Assembly: GCA_034008185.1 (NCBI GenBank)
Contig: CM067104.1
Span: 1,116,001 to 1,180,000 of the forward strand
Length of the DNA: 64,000 bases
Direction of reading: 5' to 3'
From: Gorsachius magnificus
Lineage: Eukaryota > Chordata > Aves > Pelecaniformes > Ardeidae
In this document: positions 18,901 to 30,900 of the stretch, one piece after another
Layout: each line of letters opens with the position of its first letter
Numbering within the stretch: position 1 is the first letter of the stretch
The notes under the pieces: generated by a model
Told to the model about the DNA's origin: nothing
The model's input: the letters and a program-made list of their open reading frames with translations, nothing else
The model's database searches: none
Program-made: the position numbers and the translations under genes

Positions 18901-21900
18901 GAGCAGGTGGCGATCCTGATGGAAGGCTGGCATTTGGTTAGCTGGCAGGAGCCAGTGGAGTTGATTGCCTAAGAGGGGAGCATTTAACCCCAGTAACTGA
19001 GGAGGGAGAAGAGAGGGAAATATTCTTTCAGAACTCCAGACCTTGTCAAGCAAATTAACATGTTGCTGAAGTTTTCTGCCTGGTGGTGTTTGAGAGAGCA
19101 TTGGTGCTCAAGTGGCGCTGAAAAAACAAGGTTTTTAACCCATTCTGCAAACCAGGAAGCTGCAAGATTGTTCTCCTCTTTCCCCAAGGCCCAGAAACCC
19201 GCAGCACCTCCAGCCCAGCCTCGCGGGAGAAGCGGCAGCAGACCTGTGGCTGAGCCGGGGAAGGGGCATCAGGGTGCTGGACAAGAATCTGACTCTGCTC
19301 TGGACGTGCGGTCACCATCGTGCTGGCTGAGCCCACCACCAGGTTGCTGCCATTCAGTGAGGACGATGCCGTCAAGCTGGCCTTCAGCCTCTGTTGAAGG
19401 AGAAAAAAAGGACATCAGTGGACTTGTTCTCCATGCTGTTAAGGCTTTAACCAGCTCCTCTATCATCCAAGGAGCCAGGCCACGAGGGAACAGGCTCTTC
19501 AGGGACTGCGGCTGATTCAAATCCAACCGAAAGCCATCACCACCTGGCGTACCCAAAGACAGACAGCGGCTTCCAACTTAGGCCCAGGCGGACAGGTGTC
19601 CGCATCCCAAAATTGCTACTGCAACTGGCACGGATCCGCTCCCCCTGCTGGCAGGCTCTGCAGAAAGACCATGGACTGAACAGGCTGCGGAACCCAACTG
19701 TCCTTGAGCACCCACAGAGAGGTCCTTCTGGGATGGAGAAGGACCTAGGTATGATCAAGACCATATCTTGCATGTTCCTTCCCTGGGCAGCCAGGCACAG
19801 GCCAGCGGGGCAGGACGGCTGTTTCATGCCTCAGGATTTAAGATCTCTCACCCCACTTGTGGCTCCGATCTGCCCATGAATCCTGCAGAGACCCCCGCAG
19901 GGTGCAACGGGAGCAGTGACAACGCACCCGCAACGGTGAAGAGCACCGCTCTAAGAGGTTTGCGAACGCCTCCATCCCGCCTCAGCCAAAAAACCAGGGG
20001 CTTTCACCACTCCTTGTTCGCAAACTTAGGTTTGCTTCCCCCCGTCTGCATGCATGAGCCATGAAGAGCCAGGAGAGGAAAATTCTTCCATAAGCTTTTA
20101 GCTAAAGAGACCTACGTGAAAACCATTTCTAGGATCCTTGGATTACAGCACAACAACTCTTGGCTCTGCCTTCCTCAAGCCCACCTCCAACCCATCTGTT
20201 ATCTTGGAACTAGAAGCGCCAGCTTTACAAAACAGCCGCGTTTAGGATGGGGCTGAGGTTTGTCTTGACAATAGCGTGCCTGCTCTGCCTGCCAGAGCCG
20301 CAGCGCTGATTAGTCTAATATTCCTGGTGGCATTTCCAACACCTGCTCTCGGTGCGGGGAGGCGCTCCGATGGCTGCGCAGGATTTCGGAGAAGCAGCGG
20401 CTCTTCACGGAGGCTGCAGGGAAGAAGCCTCCCGACGGAGCCTCTTCTGGAGGCGCCAGTGAAGCCTTAGGGACAACGCCGTGGACGTGACACCCTCCCC
20501 GGCATCTATTTGGACACTTACCATTTTGGCTTCAGAGTGCACTGGAAGTCCTGATGGTGAAATGGACCCGCTGCTGTTGATGGGTGGCCCAGGAATACCG
20601 GGAATGTTCGGCACCATGGACATCGGTCGAGCCAGCTATCGGGGAGGAAGCAACACACGGGTTTTGGAAGCTGAGGGACTTTCGTAAGCACGCTCCGCAA
20701 AGCGGCTCTGTAATAATTTCCCAACCAAGCACATTTATAAATCTTGACAAACGTTCAGCGTTTAACTACTGCCATCAATTACGGCTGCTGTCACTGAAGG
20801 CCAGCAGCCACTCCTTTGGTGGCCACGGTGGCTGTTTCGGAATCACCCAGCCATACTAGCCTAGCGCTGAGGACAGGGAGGAAGGCAGCCCTAAAGCCTC
20901 CCTTCCCTCCCAGAGGGCTTTTCCCCACCAGTACAGGAGAGCGGATGGAGAGGGAGGGTACGAGATCCCTGCTGGTTCTCTGCCTGGCTCTATTGCAAAG
21001 CTGCTGCAACACCAAGGGCGAGTCACAGCATCCCCCCCTGAACATGGAGAGCTTTCTCCCTTCCCAAGGGGGGGGAAAAAACCCACAATTTGCCCTTGCT
21101 TTTACAAGCCACTCAGGTACGCCGTTGCAAAGCACCACAAATGCAAGTCATGTTTCAAACCATCAGGAAGGTGCAAAGATGTTTCCCTGCCTGCAAGCTA
21201 CGCCGAGCTGCCTGCGGTCTGCCTACTTTGACGTCAACATTCCTGTTACCTGAGGCGGAAGGTTTTGGCCATTACTCACTCCAAACCCAAAAGACATGCC
21301 CGGCAGGACAGACAGGATTCTCACGGGCTGCTTGGTTGGAAGCTGAAGCGCTCAGAAGCCCTACGAACCACCCAGCAGGCAAATCCGCTCCTGAGTTCTG
21401 CACCACGGAAAATTCTCCGTATGCAAAAAGGCCAAGCCGCAAGGCTTGATATTCAAACAGCTCTTTAGCGCGCTGGCGAGGTTAGGGTGGCTTTCCTGGC
21501 CTGCAAAGACCAACATGTTCTCTGCAAGCTCGAATGGTTTCAATTGAGGCACGCTGTTCCAAATGGAAGCAGCTAATCAGGGATCCTACAGTTCCCAGCC
21601 CTGGATCAATGGCGTGAGCCATCTGTCCAGGCAAGGCTTTGTTTTTTTCCAGACTTATTGCCCTCTAGTGTGATCGACATGTTATTACTACCTTGCCAGA
21701 GCTGGGCCCCCTCCTCCTCCTCCTCCTCTTCCAGTCGTATCTTGCACAGAGGGGGAGATATATTTTAATTTTTACAAAATGGAAGTGTCTGCATATATTT
21801 GGCAGGGGAAAAACACTGTCCCCTCCTCTGCCGCGCAGAGCTGCATCGGAAGTTTCTCTCACCGATATAACAGAAGGCATCTGTACAGGAGGGCCTGGGA

Positions 21901-24900
21901 GGACGGGCATAGTCTGTCCGTTTGCGAGCTGCACGACAAGTGGAAGGGAACCCGTGGGAGACCTGGAAAAAAACCCAACAATTTAAGTTCTCATGGATTA
22001 TTTCAAGTTTATGCTGTCCCGGCAGCCCCATGAGCTCAAAGGCAGAAGCACGAATTAATTCTGCTGAGTGGATTTGGGCTCGTTTTCCCATTTCTGAATG
22101 GCACGTTCTGAAGGGGTGGGTGCAAAGCCGAGCCGAGCAAGTGTTAAGGTAACTCAGCCTCCCGCACACTCGCTGCGTGGCAGCCACCACGGGCCAAGGT
22201 CCCACCAAGGCGACCCAGGCTGCCGCTCCTCGCTGATGGCCAACGTTACAACGTGCCCCGGTTAACTCCTGGGCCACCAAAACAGCACGGCTGCCAAAGC
22301 CCCGAGACCCGATGCCCACCTGAATAGACAGAAAAGCACATCCAGGGGCTGCTGCAACTCCTCTTCGGGGAGATTAAAAGTGCAAAACGGGGGATCTGGG
22401 CTCCTGCCTACCAGTAAGTTCTCAGCCCGTGAGACGCATCCGCTGCGCTCCCACGAGTGGGTTTGCAAGGATTTAGCTTTCCATTAACACGCACTTCTGA
22501 CTCTGACTCCAGAGAAAGCCTCCTAAAGATGGAGTCGATGCAGGGCTGGCTGGTGTCTGCCCAGACAAGGGCTCTGGGAGACAGGAACGGCCCCGCTCGC
22601 TGCAGGCTGGGGGAGGAGGCGATCGCGCCGGAGCCTAATTGTGACAAATTAAAAATACCAAGAACTTTTTCCATTGCAGATCACTTTGCAGGGAAAGGCG
22701 GTGTTTCTGCATGCGGTGACAAACAGGCACACATCCCCCTGCCTCCATTTCGGAGCATCACAAACCTCACCGTGCTCCGGCTCTGACCCTCTGGACTCAG
22801 CCTTTCTAGGAGAGCGGAGGAAAAGCCGGAGCTGATCTGCTCCGGCCGAAGGGGAGAGGAAGGAAACAGACCCTGCCAGCAAGGGCTGATCTCCTCCTCC
22901 TCCTCAGCTCGTGACAGAGCAGCAGGGAGCCGAATGGAGGCAGAGACGAGCCGGGAGGAGAAGAGCAGAGCTGCTGGGAGCCTGACTTTTAGGAAGGGAG
23001 AAAAAAAATTTGCTGCTGCCTCCTCTGCTGAGCCCAGGGAAGGGGACGGATGAGGCTGGGCTGCCTGGGATCCTCAGAGGAAGCCGCGCTGACATGGAGT
23101 AACGGCAGGGTGGGGAGAAGCAGGGGATGCGGGTCAGAAGGGGGGGGGAGTTCACCGTGCCAATAACTCAGGCTGGAATTTTTAAGGCTGCCTTGGGAAC
23201 GCGAATGCTCGCCTCTCATTCATTTCTATTGGGCATCCCAAATCCTCCGGGCTGCTTTGAAAATCCCAGCCTAACAAGCTGAGTTACAGGGAGGTCACAG
23301 CCTCCCCTCCATCTCTGTCACGCTGACAAGCCCACCACATCCGCAGTGGCCCTAACGCAGGGACCCTCGTTAAGGCTGCAGCCCAACCTGCGTAGTACGC
23401 ATTCAACCCTCATGCCCTAGGAGGGATCTACCCCCGTGGGCTGCAAAGGGCACATAAAATCGTATTAAAGCCTGGCTTACTCCAGTTCTGATTTTCTTCA
23501 TGCCTCCCAAGCGCAAGGGGACTCGGTTCCAAACAGCCCCGTGAGTGTCTGCCCGTGTGCGGTTACAGAAGGAATAAAATGCCCTTTTAAAACCCCAGGA
23601 CAATCACTTAACCCCTTAATGCCTCAAGACAGGATTTAAAACTTTCCGTCAGGAAGTCTGGATTGATGGTGCCGGAGGGTCAAAGCAAAAACACACACAA
23701 AAATATGAACTGACAGCCGAAAAGAATGGCCTGGTTAATGTAAGGAGCCAGCCTCAAACAAGGGTAATTAGAAAGAGGCCAGGACCACAGCAAAAAAGAA
23801 GCATCCTGACACCAAAGAATAGAAGTGGGGCTAAATATACGTCTCCTGAGGGCTCACTGTAATGCGTTTCCTGCATCCTTCAGGCTCCTTCCTTTTATGT
23901 GCAGGGCCAGAGCTACCTAACAGTGTGGCAGGCTCGTAACCACCGCAGCGAGTGCTCTGGAGCCTCCGATCCAGATTGTTAAAGGGGCAAAAAGGAGCAG
24001 GTCATTAGATCTGCTGAAACAAACAGCTCCCGAGGCAGAAGCTGACCATGAAGGAGGCCAGCAGGTTGCAGAAGAGGTTACACTTCAGAGGCAACAGCTG
24101 TCTGAGAAAATCCCAAAGCCATTAAAGATCCAGACAATTTCCTACCGTCGGTTTAGCTGAGCTCTCTCCACCACATCAGGCTGCCAAAGCAACTTGGGAG
24201 TCCCCAGTCAGGCCACGCTCCCACTGTAGACAGCGAGTGTCATGTCAACGTGTTTGGGGATTGGGTTTAATTTCTCCCTGCGGTGAGTTTTGCCTCGTTT
24301 CGTTACACTACGACAATTAGTTCCTGCTTTCTGCACTTACACCCCATTCTGCTTTTGTAGACAGTGCTGCAACGAGGCCCTTATGCCCAAGCAGCCGCAG
24401 CCGGAATCGCGGCACCTCGGTTATTCTGACAATCAAGGAACTTATTTAGGTACCTAATTACTGCCCAGGAAGCCTGACGGTACAGGAGAAAAACCTCGGC
24501 GCACGTGTCCCTCCTCCACACTTACCCGAGCTGTCTGTTGGAAGGGGGAGCCTGGGTAATGACAGAGGTTGGGGAAGGCAGCGTAGGGTGGAGCGGGTCG
24601 TAACCCAAGTGTAGCGGCAGCGAGCCTGGACGCACAATGGTTGGAGTAGGCGTAGAAATGATTACGGGCTTGGAGGTGATCTCCTGAAGAGGCTCAACAG
24701 ACAAAAGGAGACAACGCTGTTACTTATTGGCTTCATAATCCCCTGGCTGGCTCTTCCTTCTGAAGGCTTAAAAGAAATTTAGTCAAAATTAAGGCACCTT
24801 CGCCACAGAAACTGAGGCACGGAGGGGAGCAACATACCCAAAGCCACACTGAGTTGATGGCAGTGCAGGGGAACAGGGCACAGAAATTCAGACTTCCACT

Positions 24901-27900
24901 GCCTGCAGCAGCCATTGGGAAATAATCCCCCTCTCCAAATTACCGCTCCAGCCCCCAGCGGCTCCGGAGAGGGAAATTATTCAGATGGAGACTGTGTCAC
25001 CCGGACCAATCTGCTCTGAACCACCAGCCAGCCCCCCCAGGACACAGGGAGCCAGTCTTGGAGAAGATGGAGTTTACTTGTTTGGCACTTGGGCCCTGCC
25101 AGAAAAGCGTTCCCAGGGTGAACAGCAAGGCTTTCTGCATTAGCCAAATCCACGCGGAGACTTAAGGGCAGCAAATGTGTATTTTAGCGAAAAGGCTTTC
25201 CTCTTTCTTTCTAAAACGAGGGGAACCTCACAAGCCCAAATCACACCTTGGCACCCAAGAGGAGATAAACCTTGCTCTCATCCAGAGGAGAGACCAACAT
25301 CTGCGTGGGGCACGGACGGGGAGCCCTACCTTCTCCTTGTTTTGGGGCGACTGTGGGTTAGATGCAGGGCTGTCGGGGGAATTATCTTGATGTCCGGGGT
25401 GGAGGGCAGAGACATGTCCAGGGCTCCGGCACTCTACAGGAAAAGCAGCCATGGATTGAAAGGACAATTAGCTCATATTGTTTGTGAAACATTCGGCTGC
25501 TCCCAGAGGAAGAGCTACAGCTCTGAGCTCTTGCCAAATTATTATTATTTATTTGTACTGAAGTAGCATCTGGGAGCCCGAGGCGGAGAGCGGTGCCGTG
25601 CCGCGCCGGCCCCGTCCAAACGGAGACGGAGGCCTAGGAAAGACGGTCTCTGCCCCAGATGGCACCATTTTGTGGTTTCTCAGTAACACACACACGATTC
25701 TTTCCATGGGTTAGGGTTTTGGGTTTGGTTTTTTTGTTGGTTTTTTTTTTGGGTTTTTTTTTTTTGGTTTTTTTTCATAAAAAGGCTCTGCTAAGGAGAA
25801 CAGGTAACAAAGCCAAATGCCTGCGAGTTACAGAAGGCACTTTCATTCACAGAAGAGCTGTAAAGCATTGTATAAATCAGCCTGAATTATTTTATTACCC
25901 GATTATCAAAAGCAAACAAAGAGCCATGCAAGTTATTAAATATCTATGAGCGCCCCATTAAAATAAAACCCAACCATATGCCTGAACCTGGCAACTTGCC
26001 ACCACCCTGGGTTCCAGCAGTGCCACGTGCCCCATTTTAACCAGTTAATGACTTGCTGGGGAGGGGAAAAAGGCAAGGCGACAACAAGGGAGGGGGACTA
26101 AACTGAGAGGCCACCTCTCCTCTCCCCAGACCTGGAGGAAGGGGGGACCTGGGAGAAGATGGCGTACGGGAGGGACCGGAGGAGCCCGCAACGGAGCGAG
26201 ACTCCGACTGCAGGATGCTGCATTCAACTGGGCTCCGCCAGACCTTGCAAATCACCCGGTCCCTCCCTCTGTCCGGGGCAGGAGAAACTCTCCCTAAATC
26301 AGTCCTGACGGCTGTTTGTCCAACCTGCTCTCCCTCCCTCCACAATCCAACCCAGCGCATCTTTCTTCCGCTCGCCCGACCGCTGACACTTTGTCCTAGC
26401 ATCTAACCTAAACCTCCTCCTCTGCTGCATTTTAAATCCTCTCAAGGGAGGGAAAATTGCGGCAAGAGGGTAAATCCGGGCATCTACGGATGCTCTCCCT
26501 GCTCTCCAGTGGGGTGCGGCTCCAGCGCCTCCGCTCTGATTTACGCAGGAGCTTTGCTTGCGGTAAGCGCAGTAACCATTTACCTGCCCTCTTAAGCAGA
26601 GAGGTAGCACTGGGAATCACAAAGGAGAAGGGATTAACGTGCAGGAAAGTTTCAAACCACTTAAAGTGCCTCCAGGGAAGCTCTTGCCGTGCCTATGTTT
26701 TTAATTAACATGCTGGTGTCAGAGACCACCCTTGGAACTGGAGGACAAAACACAACAGCAGCAAGCAACCGGGCTCAACGGCGGCCAAATGTCGAAAGCA
26801 TCTCAGAAATGCAGCAGGCAGCTCTGGCCAGGTTCGGTGAGCGACAAGCCATCTGGGCCCGGGGACCTCGCCTGCGCAGGGATTTTTCTGGGAGGGATAA
26901 TGCTTTCCCTAACGCCTGAAACCACCCCAAGCTTCACGCCGCCCCGATCGCCTGGCTGCCGGCAGAAATATTTAGACTGCAGTCATCCGAAAGCAAAAAA
27001 AAAAAAAACAAAAAAACCAAACAAACAAACAAAAAAAAAACCACCAAAAATGAAAACATCGAACAGCCTAAGGATCTGAGCTGCGGCTATTAGGTAGCGC
27101 AGCCCGGGAGATGGGTGGTCTTACATATAAAACAACTGGCTAGACTGTGGGCTGCGCAACCATTCAGATGTGAAACCACAAACGAAAAGCTACCGTCTTC
27201 TCCCCAGCGCTCGGGGGTCTGGGCTGCGGAGAACAAAAGGCAGGGAATTCAGAGCATAAAATGCCACGCAGCCCCGACGAGGGCCTGCAGCATACCAATG
27301 AGAGAGATCAATTTATGCTTTAAAGAGCCCTGTTATTAGGAGAGCGGGTGAAAGACAGTTTTCAGTTTTAATTCTGAATTCCTCCGTTCCCCATCTCGGT
27401 GAAGATTTACGCGGCTGTGCTCCCGCAGTTTATTTCCGAGCAGCGCCGCTGACTGTGAGCGTATGTACATACATATATCAATTTAGTAAATGTATGTGCC
27501 AGTCTAAGAGCCCAATACGCATCTGCTGCTCCTCAGAGCCTGGAAAGGGGCGGGGGGGGGGGGGGGGAGAAATGTCCTTAATTAGCTGCTATCTGATGAG
27601 ATCCCCTTGTCCTTCAGACCCTTGCGCTCCTGAGGTTGGCAGGGGCAGCCTGAATCGATACTGCCTGCAGATGAGGGAGCTTTGTTAGAAAAAGCCTCGC
27701 TCCTCCATGGAGCCCCCCCCCCCCCCCTCTCTATTTGCACGTACGGCGACACACGGCTGAGCTCGGTCTCTTCCCTGCACCTTAAAGGCATCATCGTTAA
27801 GGATCCTGAACCCCAAGGAGGCTCTGAGTGAATTTTTGCTCGGATCGTGAGCGTTTAACAGAGTCCTGCTCTTTTCCTCCACCTCCTTTCCCAAGGTGCG

Positions 27901-30900
27901 AGGTATTTTGGGTACTGCCTTTTTTTTTTTTTTTTTGGAAGCGAAAAGCCAAAGGAATAATAAACCATTAAAATCCGCTCTCACCAGGCCTCGGATTGCA
28001 GGATAGCCAGCCAAAGTCACCCGAGTTAAAAAAATAAAGTCCCATGTAAGCCAGCACATTAAATCCGAGACCACACTTAGCTACCCTCCAACATATGCCT
28101 TTCATCAGAGCAGCACCGTCCCCTCTCCAGCCCCCACAGTGTGCGCCCGGCTCGGTTTTACGGCAACGGTGGCCTTTGCCTCTTGCCTTTTTCTCGTCAT
28201 CCTCCGCGGCTTTCTTGAACTCGTGCTCAAAGGAGCTGGCCAGTTCATTGAAGAGTCCCACTTCTTCGCAGTTCTTCAAGAACCTAGTTGGGGTCGGAGT
28301 CTGATCTGTTTGGGTTGCAACACCAAGCACCGGTTAAAGAGAGGCTAGAGAATTCATTTTAACCACTGTAGTCCTCTCCGGGGACCCCTAGCAAATGTGG
28401 CCTCTGTTTTGTGGAAGTCTGGATGCTTTTCCGCTAAGGCGTGGTGTCGTGTTTGCAAAGCAAGTGACAATTCAGGAAGGGGAAAACAATTTCTTGTGGA
28501 TTTTTCCCCCCCCCCCCCCCCCCGGTAAATGCTGTTTAAAAAAAAAAAAAAAAAATCATTGCAGCGAGAGGCGTGCAGTGATTTCTGTGAAATGCCTGCC
28601 TTTGGGTCGTGCCCTGTCCCTCCCACCCCAGGGTTTTGCTTGTCCTCATCTCAATTGCTGCTGCAAGGAAGGCAAATAGTGGGGTTCAATCTCCCCGAAA
28701 CGGCAGATCTTAAAAATAAGGAGCGATGAGAGGGGAAACGGCTGATCGGAGCAGCTCCGCCGCTGATGTGGAACAGTCGCATCCCTCCCTGCGCCGGCTC
28801 CGTACATTAATGCGCATCCTAGGACAGACGGCTACGTGGGAGTGCTAATAATTACCACCACTGTCCAAAGCAATCCCCCTGGGGCCCGTTTGCCACCATA
28901 TTAACACGTTGAGTCATGATCTCTCTGGCCATCACCCAGGCTATAAAGCAGAAAGAAATCTCCCCGCTCCCAACCAAGCCTCGTTTTTTTTCTGCGTGAC
29001 ATTAGGTCAGGAGTCCAGGTACTAGCGGGAGCCCGGCACGAGCGCATTACACCGAAAGAATCCATCTGGCAGAAAACTACATAGATTTTTAAGCACAAAG
29101 GGGATCTCTGGGATAGTTTAGCCTGACCTCCTGTATAAAACATCGGCTGTTTGGCAGGGATGCTCCCTGTTCGAGCGCCGTAGCTGTGCTCGAGCTGAAG
29201 CGTCTACGGAAAACATCCCATTTGATTTCAAACTGGCCAGTGGTGGAGTCTTCCACAGCCTTTGGGAAGCAACTCCGGCGATGGCTTCGCCTCGCTGTCG
29301 CAGAACTACGCTTCGTTTCCAGCCGGACTTCAAACCCTACCTCTTGGTTTTGTTAATAAAGCAACGGCCTCCTCTGGGCGCACTTGGGTTCCCCCCAAAT
29401 CTCTCTTCATTAAACCAAGAAACTTTGTCAACCAAAGATCTCGGCAGGAGGCTGTTTTTCCAGCGCTTTAATGGCTCTCCGGGCTCTTTCCAGCCCATTC
29501 CCCATTTAGCAATGTCCTTCCGAGCCGCTCGCGCCAGCCCGGGGCCCAAATCTCCAGCAGAAGTTTTCACACCGCCACAAAGCAAAGCTGTATATAACCC
29601 CCCCCTTGTCCTACCCTTCCCCAATTCCTATCGCCTGGAATTGCAGCAGCTCTTCTCCCCACAGCATCACCCCAGAAGTGCACGTTCCCATTTAAATAAG
29701 TCTCTCCACTGCCAGCTATAACCGGCAGAGAGAGAACAAATTCTTTACGGCTCTCTTTAGCTTAACCGCGGAGTTACGGCAAGAGATGCACGCTGAATCC
29801 TCCTGCTCGTTAGCACACGGGCTGCTGCCCCGGGCTCAGCACAAAGCAAGAGGAAGGGAGAGGACAAGAAAACCCAGAGACAAAATGGTGGCTTAAATAA
29901 AAATTAAAAAAAAACCCCAACCAACCAAAAAAAAAATTAAAAAAAGAAATAAAAAAAATAAAAAGGGCATTAGGAATGTAGGGCAATAACGTCCTAGATC
30001 TCGCTGCTCAAAGCCAGCGTGCTTTATAGCCCTCGCAACCCTCCCCGGCAGCTCGATCTGCCATGGAGATCTCAAGCCCGTGTTAAATACGCTGGTCTCA
30101 CGCTGACCACAGCTAAATAAGTTTGTGGGTTTTGTTTTTAGTTTGGTGGTTTACCCCGCAGCAACCCACCGAGCATCAGCCCGGAGAGGAGGGGGTAGAG
30201 CCACCCTCGCTGCTGTTCCCTGTGCTAAAACGGAGGCGTTTTATCCCACCCAGGGTTTTCCCCGTGAGAGTTTGTGTGCAGGAGGAGCCCCCGGGAGCTG
30301 CAAAGATGAGGGCTTTTAATGCTGTGTCCCTGTTAGAGCAGGTGGGACTCGGGCTGGAGGTGGGACCGTACCCCAATTCTGCCCTCCCATCACCTCCTGG
30401 CCCATTTACACCCTAGGTTTATCAAGCAAAAGCTGACCCTCCCGCTGTGAGCCCTGTTTAGAAAGGGGGCGAACCGAAGGAAAAAAGACCTTGAGGAATC
30501 TGAGGTTTCTTTTCCTCGCCCCAAATTCTTCGCCATCAATTCCCATTAGCCTGATTGGAAATTAATTCTCCCTCTGGGAGCCTCTTTCGTCTCTGCGAGC
30601 CCTCCCCTGGGAGAAGCTTTCTGCCCTTCCCGTAAAGGCCATGTGAGCTCTCGGACGACCCTACCCACGCCTACAATAACGTGAAGGCTTTAAGAAACCA
30701 ATTGATTTGCTATTTCCTCCTTCGACAGCGAATTTGGGCTGGAGATGAACCTGGGAAAAGGGGGCCAGGCTCTTGCAGCGGACGCTTCGTTTCCCCTTAG
30801 GAACTCTCAAGGCTTCAGAAAGCCTCTCCTCGTTTTCTTGTTCTCAGCAACAGCCTTTTCATCCAGCGGTAACACAAACCTCGCGCCCTTTTACGAAGCC

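Larger units (their letters stand above)
17224..19243 (-). other. ATF7 intron upstream of the bZIP exon
   Basis: Holds the solo LTR and the short CR1. The rest (17950-19243) shows nothing I can name. Confidence 0.7.
24684..28186 (-). other. Two ATF7 introns flanking the damaged exon
   Basis: Introns 24684-25329 (with a MIR fragment) and 25434-28186. The latter has T-rich (25720-25790) and A-rich (26990-27050) tracts, a G16 run near 27551 and a C16 run near 27712. No exon recognised. Confidence 0.55.

Noticed and set aside
28140..28186. Longer version of the ATF7 activation exon through a GT donor near 28159
   Set aside because: It would add basic residues (ARGKGHRC-type) not seen in the family, and the next exon joins in phase at the GC donor.
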